From assembly GCA_900766005.1 (NCBI GenBank), contig CAAFTU010000093.1, forward strand, positions 1 to 7,441: DNA of 7,441 nt, read 5' to 3'. Each line of letters opens with the position of its first letter. The first letter of the stretch is position 1. Under the pieces are notes generated by a model. That model was not told the DNA's origin. It saw only the letters and a program-made list of their open reading frames with translations, and made no database searches. The position numbers were made by a program, and so were the translations under genes. The stretch comes from an uncultured Bacteroides sp. GTDB taxonomy: Bacteria; Bacteroidota; Bacteroidia; Bacteroidales; Bacteroidaceae. Shown here piece by piece: positions 1 to 6,082 of this stretch.

Positions 1-4
1 AAAG

Positions 5-77
5 AGCGGAAAACGAGACTCGAACTCGCGACCCTAACCTTGGCAAGGTTATGCTCTACCAACTGAGCTATTTCCGC
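5..77 (-). tRNA. tRNA-Gly (anticodon GCC), distal copy
   Basis: Read on the minus strand this folds as a 73-nt cloverleaf. The acceptor stem GCGGAAA pairs with TTTCCGC, the anticodon stem TAACC/GGTTA encloses loop TTGCCAA (anticodon GCC, glycine), and the T loop is TTCGAGT. The discriminator is T and CCA is not encoded, so it must be added enzymatically. It is the last gene seen in a four-tRNA cluster and is base-for-base identical to the copy at 569-641. Its 3' end lies 4 bp from the window edge, so any terminator is out of view. Confidence 0.97.
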
Positions 78-95
78 AGCTTTCAAATCATTAAG

Positions 96-179
96 TGAAG
101 AGAAGGAGACTCGAACTCCCACGACATAATTGTCACTACCCCCTCAAAGTAGCGCGTCTACCAATTCCGCCACCTCTCC
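96..179 (-). tRNA. tRNA-Leu (anticodon GAG)
   Basis: An 84-nt class II tRNA with a long variable arm. The acceptor stem GGAGAGG pairs with TCTCTTC (two G-U pairs). The D arm has the usual leucine form GCGGAATTGGTAGACGC. The anticodon stem CTACT/GGTAG closes loop TTGAGGG, giving GAG, which reads CUC/CUU leucine codons. The T stem GGGAG/CTCCT closes TTCGAGT, and the discriminator is A, as expected for leucine. CCA is not encoded. It lies 61 nt downstream of the Leu(CAG) gene and 18 nt upstream of the distal tRNA-Gly, so co-transcription is likely. Confidence 0.96.
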
Positions 180-240
180 AACATCAAAGCGAACTAAATC
201 ATTCGCCAAAAACAATAAATACTTCATATCAGATACTTGG

Positions 241-322
241 TGCCCAGAACAGGACTCGAACCTGCATGCCTCTCGACACACGCACCTGAAACGTGCGCGT
301 CTACCAATTCCGCCACCTGGGC
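241..322 (-). tRNA. tRNA-Leu (anticodon CAG)
   Basis: An 82-nt class II tRNA. The acceptor stem GCCCAGG pairs with TCTGGGC. The D arm GCGGAATTGGTAGACGC is the same as in the neighbouring Leu gene. The anticodon stem CACGT/GCGTG closes loop TTCAGGT, giving CAG, which decodes CUG. The T stem GCAGG/CCTGT closes TTCGAGT; the discriminator is A, with no encoded CCA. It is separated from the upstream tRNA-Gly by 246 nt, long enough to hold its own promoter; a candidate -7 element lies at 414-421. Confidence 0.96.
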
Positions 323-568
323 CCAACGTATAGCTAATAATTAGATTCAAAAAGCAAACCCCCTATTCGAGTCGAGCCCCTATAAAAGCGACCCATCTAC
401 ATGCTTTTTGTTTCAAAAGTATTTAATTATCTAATTTCAAAACAATTTGCTGTCATCAGTATTTCAAAGATCCATATGCAGCTCATTCAAACCAGCGCTT
501 CACAGCGTCTAAATTCTCAAACCTATAGCTGCATTGCAAAACCAACATATGAAAACAATTTCATTTTG
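323..568. other. Spacer between tRNA-Gly and tRNA-Leu, no gene
   Basis: A 246-bp AT-rich gap inside the tRNA cluster. No convincing protein-coding frame is present; the only open frame ends by running into the neighbouring tRNA. I see no fifth tRNA. The only structured signal is a candidate promoter element near 414-446. A short T-arm-like stretch (TTCGAGTCGAG near 366-376) could be a tRNA relic but is too short to support that. Confidence 0.6.
414..446 (-). promoter_or_regulatory. Candidate promoter for the Leu/Leu/Gly tRNAs
   Basis: On the minus strand TACTTTTG at 421-414 fits the Bacteroides -7 consensus TAnnTTTG. The -33 side is imperfect: ATTG (446-443) lies 21 bp upstream, and a full TTTG (441-438) lies only 16 bp upstream. 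A start near 407 would leave a leader of about 85 nt before the Leu(CAG) gene. The alternative is that all four tRNAs come from the strong promoter at 663-693. Confidence 0.35.
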
Positions 569-641
569 AGCGGAAAACGAGACTCGAACTCGCGACCCTA
601 ACCTTGGCAAGGTTATGCTCTACCAACTGAGCTATTTCCGC
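569..641 (-). tRNA. tRNA-Gly (anticodon GCC), promoter-proximal copy
   Basis: A 73-nt cloverleaf identical in every base to the copy at 5-77: acceptor GCGGAAA/TTTCCGC, anticodon loop TTGCCAA, T loop TTCGAGT, discriminator T, no encoded CCA. It is the first gene of the cluster. Its 5' end is 22 bp from the -7 box of a consensus promoter, giving a very short 5' leader for RNase P to remove. Confidence 0.97.
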
Positions 642-662
642 GTTGTTTTTCGTTTGCGGTTG

Positions 663-693
663 CAAAGGTAGGCATTTTCTAGAAACCTGCAAA
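663..693 (-). promoter_or_regulatory. Consensus Bacteroides-type promoter for the tRNA cluster
   Basis: On the minus strand the -33 element TTTG (693-690) is followed by exactly 19 bp and then the -7 element TACCTTTG (670-663). This matches the known Bacteroides primary-sigma consensus TTTG-N19-21-TAnnTTTG at every specified base. Transcription should start near 655, about 14 nt before mature tRNA-Gly. It lies in the 120-bp gap after the nspC stop codon, so the tRNAs need not depend on read-through from nspC. Confidence 0.88.
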
Positions 694-761
694 CATTTCG
701 CCTATTTTTTTTCATCTTTTTTTTCGCCTTTACCACCGCAAACGAGTCAACCATCTATATA

Positions 762-1901
762 TCAGCTCATTCTATACTTATAATCGTCGTAAGAAAATTG
801 CTTGAAAATTTCAGCTTTTCCCTCTTTCGTCCACATAGCGATGGCCGGATGATGAATTCCGTTGAACATATTCGTCTTCACCATGGTGTAGTGAATCATA
901 TCTTCAAACACAATCCGCTCGCCAATCTGCAGTTCGTGGTCGAAACTCCAGGAGCCCATATAGTCGCCGCTCAGACAGGAGTTACCCCCCAGCCGGTAGA
1001 CAAACGGTCCCTGTTCGCCGCGATGCGCTCCCTGCACTGCCGGATGATAGGGCATTTCGAGACAGTCGGGCATGTGGCAAGTGAAGCTCACGTTGAGAAT
1101 CGCCGTACGGATGCCCCGGCTTTCCACCACATCCACCACTTCCGACGCCAGCACGCCCGTCTGCCAGGCAAACGCCGAGCCCGGTTCGAGAATGATCTGC
1201 AGGTTCGGATAGCGCTCCTTGAGTCCCTTCAGCAGGCCGATGAGATGCTCCGTGTCATATCCCTTGCGTGTCATCAGGTGTCCGCCGCCCAGGTTCAGCC
1301 ACTTCAGCTGCGGGAACCAGCGGGAGAAACGCTTCTCCAGGTGCACCAGCGTGCGCTCCAGCTCAAACGAGGACGACTCGCAATGGCAGTGGCAGTGGAA
1401 GCCCTCAATGCCCTCGGGCAGCGTGTCGGGCAGCAGATCGGCCGTCACACCAAAGCGTGTGCCCGGTGCACAGGGGTTATACAGCTCCGTCTCCACCTCC
1501 GAATACTCCGGATTCACCCGGATACCGCAGGAGATGCCGCTGCCTTCGGCCACCGTCATCGGATAGAAACGCTCAAACTGCGACAGCGAGTTGAACGTAA
1601 TGTGGCTGCTGCAACGCATGATTTCCGGGAAGTCAGCTTCCGTGTAGGCCGGCGAGTAGGTGTGCGCCTTGCTGCCGAACTCCTCCAGTGCCAGACGGGC
1701 CTCGTAGACCGAGCTCGCCGTGGAATGATGGATGTATTCGCGGAAAATGGGAAACGAGCGCCACATGGCAAACGATTTGAAAGCAAGAATGATCTCCACT
1801 CCTGCCTTGTCGGCCACGCTCTTTATCAAACTCAAGTTCTTTCTCAAAAGTTCCTCCTCCATAATATAGCAAGGATTGGGAAACTGTGTAAAATCTATCA
1901 T
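762..1901 (-). CDS. nspC: Carboxynorspermidine/carboxyspermidine decarboxylase
   Basis: A 379-aa cytosolic PLP enzyme of the fold-III (alanine racemase/ornithine decarboxylase-like) class. It decarboxylates carboxyspermidine or carboxynorspermidine to spermidine or norspermidine, after a carboxyspermidine dehydrogenase that joins putrescine to aspartate semialdehyde. Visible marks in order: the N-terminal PCYIMEE strand; AFKSFAMW with Schiff-base lysine K42; the HCHCESSSFE segment at 169-178; the phosphate-binding glycine loop GGGHLMT at 205-211; EPGSAFAWQTG at 239-249; and GGNSCLSGD at 306-314, whose C309 corresponds to the substrate-site cysteine of such decarboxylases. Length is normal for the family. 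The start follows an A-rich leader without Shine-Dalgarno. No dehydrogenase gene is adjacent, so the pathway is not clustered here. The gene is GC-rich and intact. Confidence 0.92.
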   Translation of the reverse strand: MIDFTQFPNPCYIMEEELLRKNLSLIKSVADKAGVEIILAFKSFAMWRSFPIFREYIHHSTASSVYEARLALEEFGSKAHTYSPAYTEADFPEIMRCSSHITFNSLSQFERFYPMTVAEGSGISCGIRVNPEYSEVETELYNPCAPGTRFGVTADLLPDTLPEGIEGFHCHCHCESSSFELERTLVHLEKRFSRWFPQLKWLNLGGGHLMTRKGYDTEHLIGLLKGLKERYPNLQIILEPGSAFAWQTGVLASEVVDVVESRGIRTAILNVSFTCHMPDCLEMPYHPAVQGAHRGEQGPFVYRLGGNSCLSGDYMGSWSFDHELQIGERIVFEDMIHYTMVKTNMFNGIHHPAIAMWTKEGKAEIFKQFSYDDYKYRMS

Positions 1902-1939
1902 ATTTATCGTTTAGTTAGAATATACGCCTTCATGTGCTA

Positions 1940-1947
1940 CAAATATA
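1940..1947 (-). promoter_or_regulatory. Candidate -7 element for nspC
   Basis: TATATTTG on the minus strand (1947-1940) fits the Bacteroides -7 consensus TAnnTTTG and would give a leader of about 33 nt before nspC. No good TTTG -33 box lies 19-21 bp upstream; the nearest, TATG (1974-1971), is 23 bp away. A second -7 match, TACATTTG at 2074-2067, also lacks a clear -33 box and would give a leader of about 160 nt. Either or both may be used. Confidence 0.4.
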
Positions 1948-2066
1948 TTACGCCATAATAGACATACTACCATAGACATACCTTATTAATATATATAATA
2001 GCCTTTCATTATTCATACATACAATAGCCCTTCATTCTAAAAAAAAGGCATCATACAGTACTCCCG

Positions 2067-2074
2067 CAAATGTA
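2067..2074 (-). promoter_or_regulatory. Second candidate -7 element upstream of nspC
   Basis: TACATTTG on the minus strand fits TAnnTTTG exactly and continues as TACATTTGCG, the arrangement common in Bacteroides promoters. The -33 side is poor: the nearest TTTC (2094-2091) is only 16 bp upstream. Transcription from here would include the paired TAGACATAC and AATAGCCYTTCATT repeats in the nspC leader. Confidence 0.3.
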
Positions 2075-2125
2075 CGAAATCGCAGAGAAAGAAAGGGGAG
2101 TTTTCAGAAAAAAAAAAATCAAAAG

Positions 2126-2160
2126 TGTCACACTGTCACGAATTGTCACACGCGCGCGCG
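2126..2160. repeat. Three TGTCAC direct repeats followed by a CG dinucleotide tract
   Basis: TGTCAC occurs at 2126-2131, 2134-2139 and 2144-2149, all in the same orientation, 8 and 10 bp apart, next to an alternating C/G tract (2149-2160) and close to an A11 run (2108-2118). Short iterated motifs beside AT-rich tracts are seen at protein-bound origins, and alternating CG can adopt Z-DNA. The link to the primase/helicase operon immediately upstream is inference from position only. Confidence 0.5.
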
Positions 2161-2271
2161 AAAGTTGCAAATAAAACTATCTGCTGTCCCGAGGCGCCTG
2201 CCCTGCTTCCTTTTCATCAAAGCAGACAGCAGGCGAAAGAGACAGCAGACTGTAGTAGACTCACTAAACTC

Positions 2272-2413
2272 GGCAGCTCATTTCAGCAGACCGACAACTC
2301 AGCAGCTCATTTCAGCCGAAGTCCTTTCATCGTCGGCGAAGTCTTTTCATCGTAGAAGTCTTTTCTTCGTCAATCCGAATCAGTTCTCCGCTAATCCGAA
2401 TCATTTCACCGTC
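2272..2413. repeat. Cluster of three degenerate tandem repeat families
   Basis: Three consecutive repeat sets: GCAGCTCATTTCAGC at 2273-2287 and 2302-2316 (29-bp period); GAAGTCYTTTCATCGT-type units at 2318-2334, 2338-2354 and 2355-2371; and AATCCGAATCAKTTCWCCG-type 21-bp units at 2372-2392 and 2393-2413. The last unit runs into the end of the DUF5675 gene and includes its stop codon, so the array has grown directly off the gene's 3' end. No coding frame on either strand explains it. Confidence 0.65.
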
Positions 2414-2814
2414 AGCCAAATGCCTTCACCTTCCGGCCGGACAGACAAGCGATGCATGATTTCCCGTTCACAGATGCGCGAATCCATCACACGCCCCACC
2501 TGCCTGTTGTATCCCGGCAGGATGCAGCCCTGCGTATCCTCAGCCGTGTTGCCTGCATGGATACGGATACCGCTAAATAGCGGCACGTTCAGCAGCAACG
2601 GCAGCCAGCGCTTGAACTTGGGCGAGAAGGACACCGCCACCGCATAACGCCCCTCGGGAATGGCCGTACGCCCGGGAATCTTATGCCCCGGCCGACCGAT
2701 ACCCACATCCCGCCACTTGGGCTCCAGCGTATCACACACATAATGTCCGTTCATAAAAAGCTTGCCAATAGTATATGTATCCCGTTTGGCAACACGGATC
2801 AGAATCATTTCCAT
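2401..2814 (-). CDS. DUF5675 family protein
   Basis: A 137-aa protein matching the DUF5675 family as I know it from Bacteroidetes and their phages and mobile regions. Recognisable segments: an N-terminal strand TIGKLFMNG; DTLEPKWRD (28-36); KIPGRTAIPEGRYAVAV (45-61); SPKFKRWLPLLLNVP (64-78); and the best-conserved core GIRIHAGNTAEDTQGCILPG (82-101). No signal peptide or membrane segment is visible. H86 and C97 are arranged rather like the His and Cys of L,D-transpeptidase motifs, so a cell-wall role is possible but unproven; the biochemical function is unknown. It is the last gene of the operon, 113 nt after the 872-aa gene, with an A-rich leader and a hairpin between them. It appears intact. 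Confidence 0.8.
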   Translation of the reverse strand: MEMILIRVAKRDTYTIGKLFMNGHYVCDTLEPKWRDVGIGRPGHKIPGRTAIPEGRYAVAVSFSPKFKRWLPLLLNVPLFSGIRIHAGNTAEDTQGCILPGYNRQVGRVMDSRICEREIMHRLSVRPEGEGIWLTVK

Positions 2815-2877
2815 AGTTCATTCATTATTATTAATTCTTGTAATGTAGTTTTTCTTTCTTATCTGCCTTCCTGTTTC

Positions 2878-2914
2878 AAATGGAAAGGGCAGAAACACAG
2901 CTGCCTTTCCATTT
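2878..2914 (-). other. Strong intercistronic hairpin
   Basis: AAATGGAAAGGGCAG (2878-2892) and CTGCCTTTCCATTT (2901-2914) are inverted repeats, 14 bp with one bulged base, around an 8-nt loop. It lies between the 872-aa gene and the DUF5675 gene. No T-run follows on either strand, so it does not look like a classical terminator. A role in RNA processing or stability, setting the DUF5675 level apart from the upstream genes, is more likely. Confidence 0.65.
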
Positions 2915-2927
2915 CAAAATTGCTAAC

Positions 2928-5546
2928 TCAATCCCTCAGCTGGCGGTACATCTCAGTCTGAACTCCGGCACGATCGGCAACCTCCATCTGCACATACCCG
3001 CGATGCCTCCATTGGCGCAGCATGGCACACGTTCCGTCCGCATCCAGCCCCTGGCTCACCCGCATGCTTACCGCCTCCGCCAAGCTAAACACCGGCGGAA
3101 GCAAACTCAGCAGATTCCGTCGTCCAGGACGCGCAGCAGCATACAAGGTATCGCCTGCCATATTCGCCTCCTGAATGGCCGTACCGAAAAACTCCATCTT
3201 ACACCACAGATCATACTGCAGACTCCAGCGCACAAACGCATCAAACGTGGGGTCCCACTGGCAGCCGCTCGCCACATAGAGCACGCAGGCTTTGAGCCAG
3301 GCAATCACCAGGGCGCGAAACGACAGATTCTCATACACCCGGCTCTGAGTCAGCCGCGCACAGTCGGCGCACTCCTCGCGCAGCTGCAAAGCCAACCGCC
3401 ACGCCTCGGGACAGTCAATCTCCCCGCTCGCCCGGCAGAGGCAGTCGATGTACGGACGCAGCTCCTCGTCAAACTCCGGTCCGTAGGAACCATACACCGG
3501 CATCTCCGCCCCGATTTCGCGCTCGGGAATGGTGCAGAAATTGATACGCGACACCGGTCCGTCCGTCAGCACCCGGCTGAAATAACGCTTCCCCTTGAGA
3601 ATGGTGGTCGACGCATTCCAGTTGAACCGCACGCACACCTTCTCCGTGACCGATGCCGCCCCCACACGCGTCTGGCCGTAGCGGTTGCCCGGGTCGAACG
3701 CCAAGCACATAATCTGAAACTGCTGCTGACCGCGCGTACTGCCTTTCAAGGCATCAAACTGGTCAATCTCGTTGAGCTTCGTGTAGAGGAAATGCCCGTC
3801 CGCCTCCGCCGTGCGCATCACAAACGCCGGATTCGTCATGTCCGCATCAATCTCCTGAATCACCAGTCCCTCCGGGCGGCGGCGTTTGTCCTTGTTGGCC
3901 CCTTTCGAGGTGACCTCCTCCTTCCACTCCCGCTCGCGGCGCAGGTTCTCGGCATCCCGCTCCCGGATGTCCGCCATGATGCGGTTGATAGGCTCCGAGA
4001 TGCAATCCTTACCCGCACCCGTGCCCGCCATGAGGACGTTCATCAGCGTGGCCTCATGACACACATTGTCGATGTAGCGGAACGAGGTGCGGTGCAGATG
4101 CGCCCCCAACGCCGGAAACACCGCATGCGCCACGGCAGGACGGTACACCTCGGGAGTGCTCCTCAGCAGCAGCTCGATGAGCGCAGGCAGCTGCTCCGGC
4201 ATAGGCGGGGGCAACAGACTGTCCTCACTTATAGTTCCCCCTATGCCTCCGCCCACAGCAGAAGCAGAAGCAGCAGGGGCAGCAGAAGCAGCAGGGGCGG
4301 ATGCAGCATTGCCGACCGGAGAAGAGGCTGAGTTGCCGGCGAAAGCGGAAGCATTAGCGAAACCAGCAGCGGTACCAGCAGCACTAGAAGTTGGCCCGCC
4401 GGCAAAAGTTGAGCCGCCGGCAAAAGTTGAGCCACCAGCACCGACGGAAGCAAAACCACCGGCATAAGCAGAGTTGGCAGCGAAAGCAGAGTTGGCAGCG
4501 AAAGCAGAGTTGCTGTTTTGCACTGCAGCCAAGGCGAAAGCCGCTTGAACCGCCTTCTTCATTTCGGTTGGCGTGGAGCAGAATTTCGCCATACAAGCCG
4601 AATGAACCAGCGAATCGATTTCCCTATCCCCCAAGCCATAGCGCGGAAGAATTCGTTTAATCAACGTTTCATCATTGTCCGTAATGTAACGCAGATGATA
4701 AGCCAATCGGTGCAGACGCGTATTCCGCTCCCCTTTCACCGGTTCGCCACCCGTCAGCATCAGCCACTGCTGAATGATATCGCTGTAGGGCACTCCCCTG
4801 AAACAGGGCACCTCATCGTACGCATCCTGACCGGAGTCAGATTCAGCCGGCGCACACTCCGCCTGCAAACCGCTGGCTGCAGAAGAACTCTCAGCAGCTG
4901 AAGAAGAACTCTCAGTAGTTGAAGAACTTGCAGCTGAAGAAGAACCTTCAGCAATTGAAGAGTTTGCAGCAGTCTCGCCAAACAATTCTGCTTCATTCAA
5001 ATACAGAAAATAATCGCGCGGCACAAGGAAAGAACAGCGGGCCAAATCCTTCACTGCCCCGTCATAATCCTTCATACCCAGCCGGCCAGCCATCCAGCGC
5101 TGTGCAGCTTCCAGTTCCATCGCTGCATCGGGCAGCACAAACACCAGACGCAAGCCCTCACACGAAGGCGTGATGTGAGCCAACAAGATGCCCAGCACCT
5201 CCTCCCGTCCGCGCACGTTAGCCTCATAAAATCCACGTGCATCCGGCAGATGATCCACATCCAGCATACACAATCCCGAAGGCACAGCATCGGTATTCAC
5301 CCGCCGGCCCTGCGTAAACGTGGCGTGAGGCGTAAGCACAGGAAGCAGCCGCTTGCGGTCGGCCTTCAATGTTTCAAACTCCTCCCGCGAAAGCTCACCC
5401 CGCTTCACGGCTTCCAGCGCATCAGCAATTTCAGCACAAACCCGCGCCGTCTGAGGCGAATCCACCGCCTCCCGAAAGAGTGCGGCGGTGCACACACGCA
5501 CCAACCGACTCTTTACATTTTGAGATATTCCAAACAATCGTTTCAT
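2928..5546 (-). CDS. BT4734/VirE-N primase-like and DUF3987 helicase-like fusion protein
   Basis: An 872-aa multidomain protein. Residues about 30-185 match the BT4734/VirE-N domain: TPHATF, CMLDVDHL (93-100), ITPSCEGLRLVFVLP (125-139) and KDLARCSFLV...YLNE (166-184). This domain is related to primase-polymerase modules; the acidic DVD is a candidate metal site. A Ser/Ala linker (194-240) is followed by a primase C-terminal-like helical region (about 252-340, with GERNTRLHRLAYHLRYI). A Gly/Ala/Ser linker of about 95 residues follows, then a DUF3987-type ATPase core (about 445-760) with Walker A-like AGTGAGKD (507-514), Walker B-like FLYTKLNEID (586-595) and FNWNAST (641-647). The last 35 residues look helix-turn-helix-like. 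The Walker A lysine (K513) is followed by D rather than S/T. The likely role is in DNA replication or repair; no function is proven. The frame is intact although the linkers are built from tandem DNA repeats. Confidence 0.85.
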   Translation of the reverse strand: MKRLFGISQNVKSRLVRVCTAALFREAVDSPQTARVCAEIADALEAVKRGELSREEFETLKADRKRLLPVLTPHATFTQGRRVNTDAVPSGLCMLDVDHLPDARGFYEANVRGREEVLGILLAHITPSCEGLRLVFVLPDAAMELEAAQRWMAGRLGMKDYDGAVKDLARCSFLVPRDYFLYLNEAELFGETAANSSIAEGSSSAASSSTTESSSSAAESSSAASGLQAECAPAESDSGQDAYDEVPCFRGVPYSDIIQQWLMLTGGEPVKGERNTRLHRLAYHLRYITDNDETLIKRILPRYGLGDREIDSLVHSACMAKFCSTPTEMKKAVQAAFALAAVQNSNSAFAANSAFAANSAYAGGFASVGAGGSTFAGGSTFAGGPTSSAAGTAAGFANASAFAGNSASSPVGNAASAPAASAAPAASASAVGGGIGGTISEDSLLPPPMPEQLPALIELLLRSTPEVYRPAVAHAVFPALGAHLHRTSFRYIDNVCHEATLMNVLMAGTGAGKDCISEPINRIMADIRERDAENLRREREWKEEVTSKGANKDKRRRPEGLVIQEIDADMTNPAFVMRTAEADGHFLYTKLNEIDQFDALKGSTRGQQQFQIMCLAFDPGNRYGQTRVGAASVTEKVCVRFNWNASTTILKGKRYFSRVLTDGPVSRINFCTIPEREIGAEMPVYGSYGPEFDEELRPYIDCLCRASGEIDCPEAWRLALQLREECADCARLTQSRVYENLSFRALVIAWLKACVLYVASGCQWDPTFDAFVRWSLQYDLWCKMEFFGTAIQEANMAGDTLYAAARPGRRNLLSLLPPVFSLAEAVSMRVSQGLDADGTCAMLRQWRHRGYVQMEVADRAGVQTEMYRQLRD
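4396..4511 (-). repeat. 18-bp in-frame tandem repeats in the second linker
   Basis: Two exact 18-bp copies at 4396-4413 and 4414-4431 encode repeated Gly-Gly-Ser-Thr-Phe-Ala. Two exact 18-bp copies at 4476-4493 and 4494-4511, with a related third at 4461-4475, encode repeated Asn-Ser-Ala-Phe-Ala-Ala. Both periods are multiples of three, so copy-number change alters linker length without breaking the frame. They lie in a flexible Gly/Ala/Ser segment between the primase-like half and the helicase-like half. Confidence 0.8.
4876..4961 (-). repeat. Degenerate 21-bp repeats encoding the Ser/Ala linker
   Basis: On the plus strand about four units of the form GCTGAAGAAGAACTCTCAG recur with a basic 21-bp period (one unit is shortened to 15 bp). 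On the coding strand they give the Ser/Ala/Glu-rich segment at residues 194-225 of the 872-aa protein. The unit length is a multiple of three, so expansion keeps the frame. This separates the BT4734/VirE-N domain from the rest of the protein. Confidence 0.7.
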
Positions 5547-5547
5547 C

Positions 5548-5645
5548 TACAATCTGTTTTTTTACTATCTGTTTTACTAATTATTTTTACAATCTGTTTT
5601 AGTAACTGTTTTTACTATCTATTTTAGTAACTGTTTTACTATCTG
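5548..5645 (-). repeat. A-rich repetitive leader upstream of the 872-aa gene
   Basis: About 98 of the 114 bp between the 110-aa and 872-aa genes consist of interleaved degenerate repeats. On the minus strand the units are ACAGATAGTAAAA or ACAGATTGTAAAA and CAGTTACTAAAA. Exact copies visible on the plus strand include ACAATCTGTTTT (5549-5560, 5589-5600) and TTTTAGTAACTGTTTT (5597-5611 region and 5623-5636 region). The array ends two bases before the start codon. A-rich, structure-poor leaders favour translation in Bacteroidetes, so this may be a translation enhancer of variable length. Confidence 0.7.
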
Positions 5646-5660
5646 TGGTCCGACCAAGAC

Positions 5661-5993
5661 CTACCATCCGAAAGTGTCGCGGAAATCCTCCAGCGCATGG
5701 TCCACAAAGCGCCCCGCCTCGCGGCTTTCCGACTCAATGGATTCGGAAGGACAGACACCGGCTTCATCCAAATGAATATTCAAACGGAGCGACACCCGGC
5801 TGCGGCTGACACAAGCCTTGCCATGACGCAGGCGGATAAAACGCTCACCCTCGCGAACACCAGCCGGTTGCTGGCTATACTCGTTGAAATTACCAACAAG
5901 GGGACTGACGAGTCCCACAGACCCTTTGATTCTTCCGCCATGAGCCACTAAATTCTGATAAGCTCGATCACTGATTTGTATTCTAATTTCCAT
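5661..5993 (-). CDS. Hypothetical protein, second gene of the operon
   Basis: A 110-aa protein I cannot assign to a family. The N-terminal half (MEIRIQISDRAYQNLV through GLVSPLVGNFNEY, residues 1-39) reads as a beta strand, a helix and further strands. The middle (FIRLRHGKACVSRSRVSLRLNIHLDEAG, 52-79) alternates basic and hydrophobic residues and suggests a beta-rich basic surface. The C-terminal tail (80-110) is acidic and probably helical. There is no signal peptide, membrane segment or cysteine pair. It sits 89 nt after the SSB-like gene and 114 nt before the primase/helicase-like gene, so a nucleic-acid accessory role is a guess from context. The start codon follows an A-rich leader (AAAAAGAAT). 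Confidence 0.75.
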   Translation of the reverse strand: MEIRIQISDRAYQNLVAHGGRIKGSVGLVSPLVGNFNEYSQQPAGVREGERFIRLRHGKACVSRSRVSLRLNIHLDEAGVCPSESIESESREAGRFVDHALEDFRDTFGW

Positions 5994-6082
5994 ATTCTTT
6001 TTACGATTACATCTTCGCTTTCAACGACTTAATTCTCTCTTTCTACAATGAATGCGATTAAAACGTGCAGTTTCCACCGCTG

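Larger units (their letters stand above)
1902..2400. other. Repeat-rich intergenic region between nspC and the DUF5675 gene
   Basis: About 500 bp with no convincing gene on either strand. The nspC-proximal part (1902-2040) is AT-rich and contains two copies of TAGACATAC (1959-1967, 1973-1981) and two of AATAGCCYTTCATT (1997-2010, 2023-2036). Next come an A11 run (2108-2118), three TGTCAC units and a CG tract (2126-2160). At 2181-2250 there are copies of GACAGCAG (2225-2232, 2241-2248) with an inverted CTGCTGTC (2181-2188). A cluster of degenerate tandem repeats follows (2272-2413). A 27-codon minus-strand frame starting at 2218 was considered too weak to call. Confidence 0.6.

Noticed and set aside
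95..350. Short open frames on both strands over the tRNA-Leu genes
   Set aside because: They overlap well-formed tRNA genes; the translated strings GGIGRRARFR and EQDSNLHASRHT are typical tRNA translations.
323..568. A fifth tRNA in the gap of the tRNA cluster
   Set aside because: Only a short T-arm-like string (near 366-376) is present; no acceptor or anticodon stem can be built around it.
401..601. 66-aa open frame on the plus strand
   Set aside because: It ends inside the tRNA-Gly gene, antisense to it, and has no recognisable features.
798..1958. 386-aa open frame on the plus strand
   Set aside because: It lies exactly antisense to nspC, whose product has clear PLP-enzyme motifs. The predicted protein is rich in Arg/His/Gln with no recognisable domain, as expected of a shadow frame in GC-rich DNA.
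2101..2160. Intrinsic terminator of the operon at the A11/T11 tract
   Set aside because: The T11 run on the minus strand is preceded by TGTCAC units all in the same orientation, so no stable hairpin forms next to it.
2136..2218. 27-codon minus-strand frame downstream of the DUF5675 gene
   Set aside because: It runs through the CG tract and the TGTCAC repeats, has a random-looking basic sequence and does not resemble known small proteins of such loci.
2221..2320. Possible CRISPR-like array downstream of the operon
   Set aside because: Repeats are short, degenerate, of three different sequences and without constant-length spacers; no cas gene is present.
2880..4331. 483-aa open frame on the plus strand
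   Set aside because: Antisense to the 872-aa protein. Composition is Arg/His/Leu-rich without domains and the frame begins inside the intercistronic hairpin.
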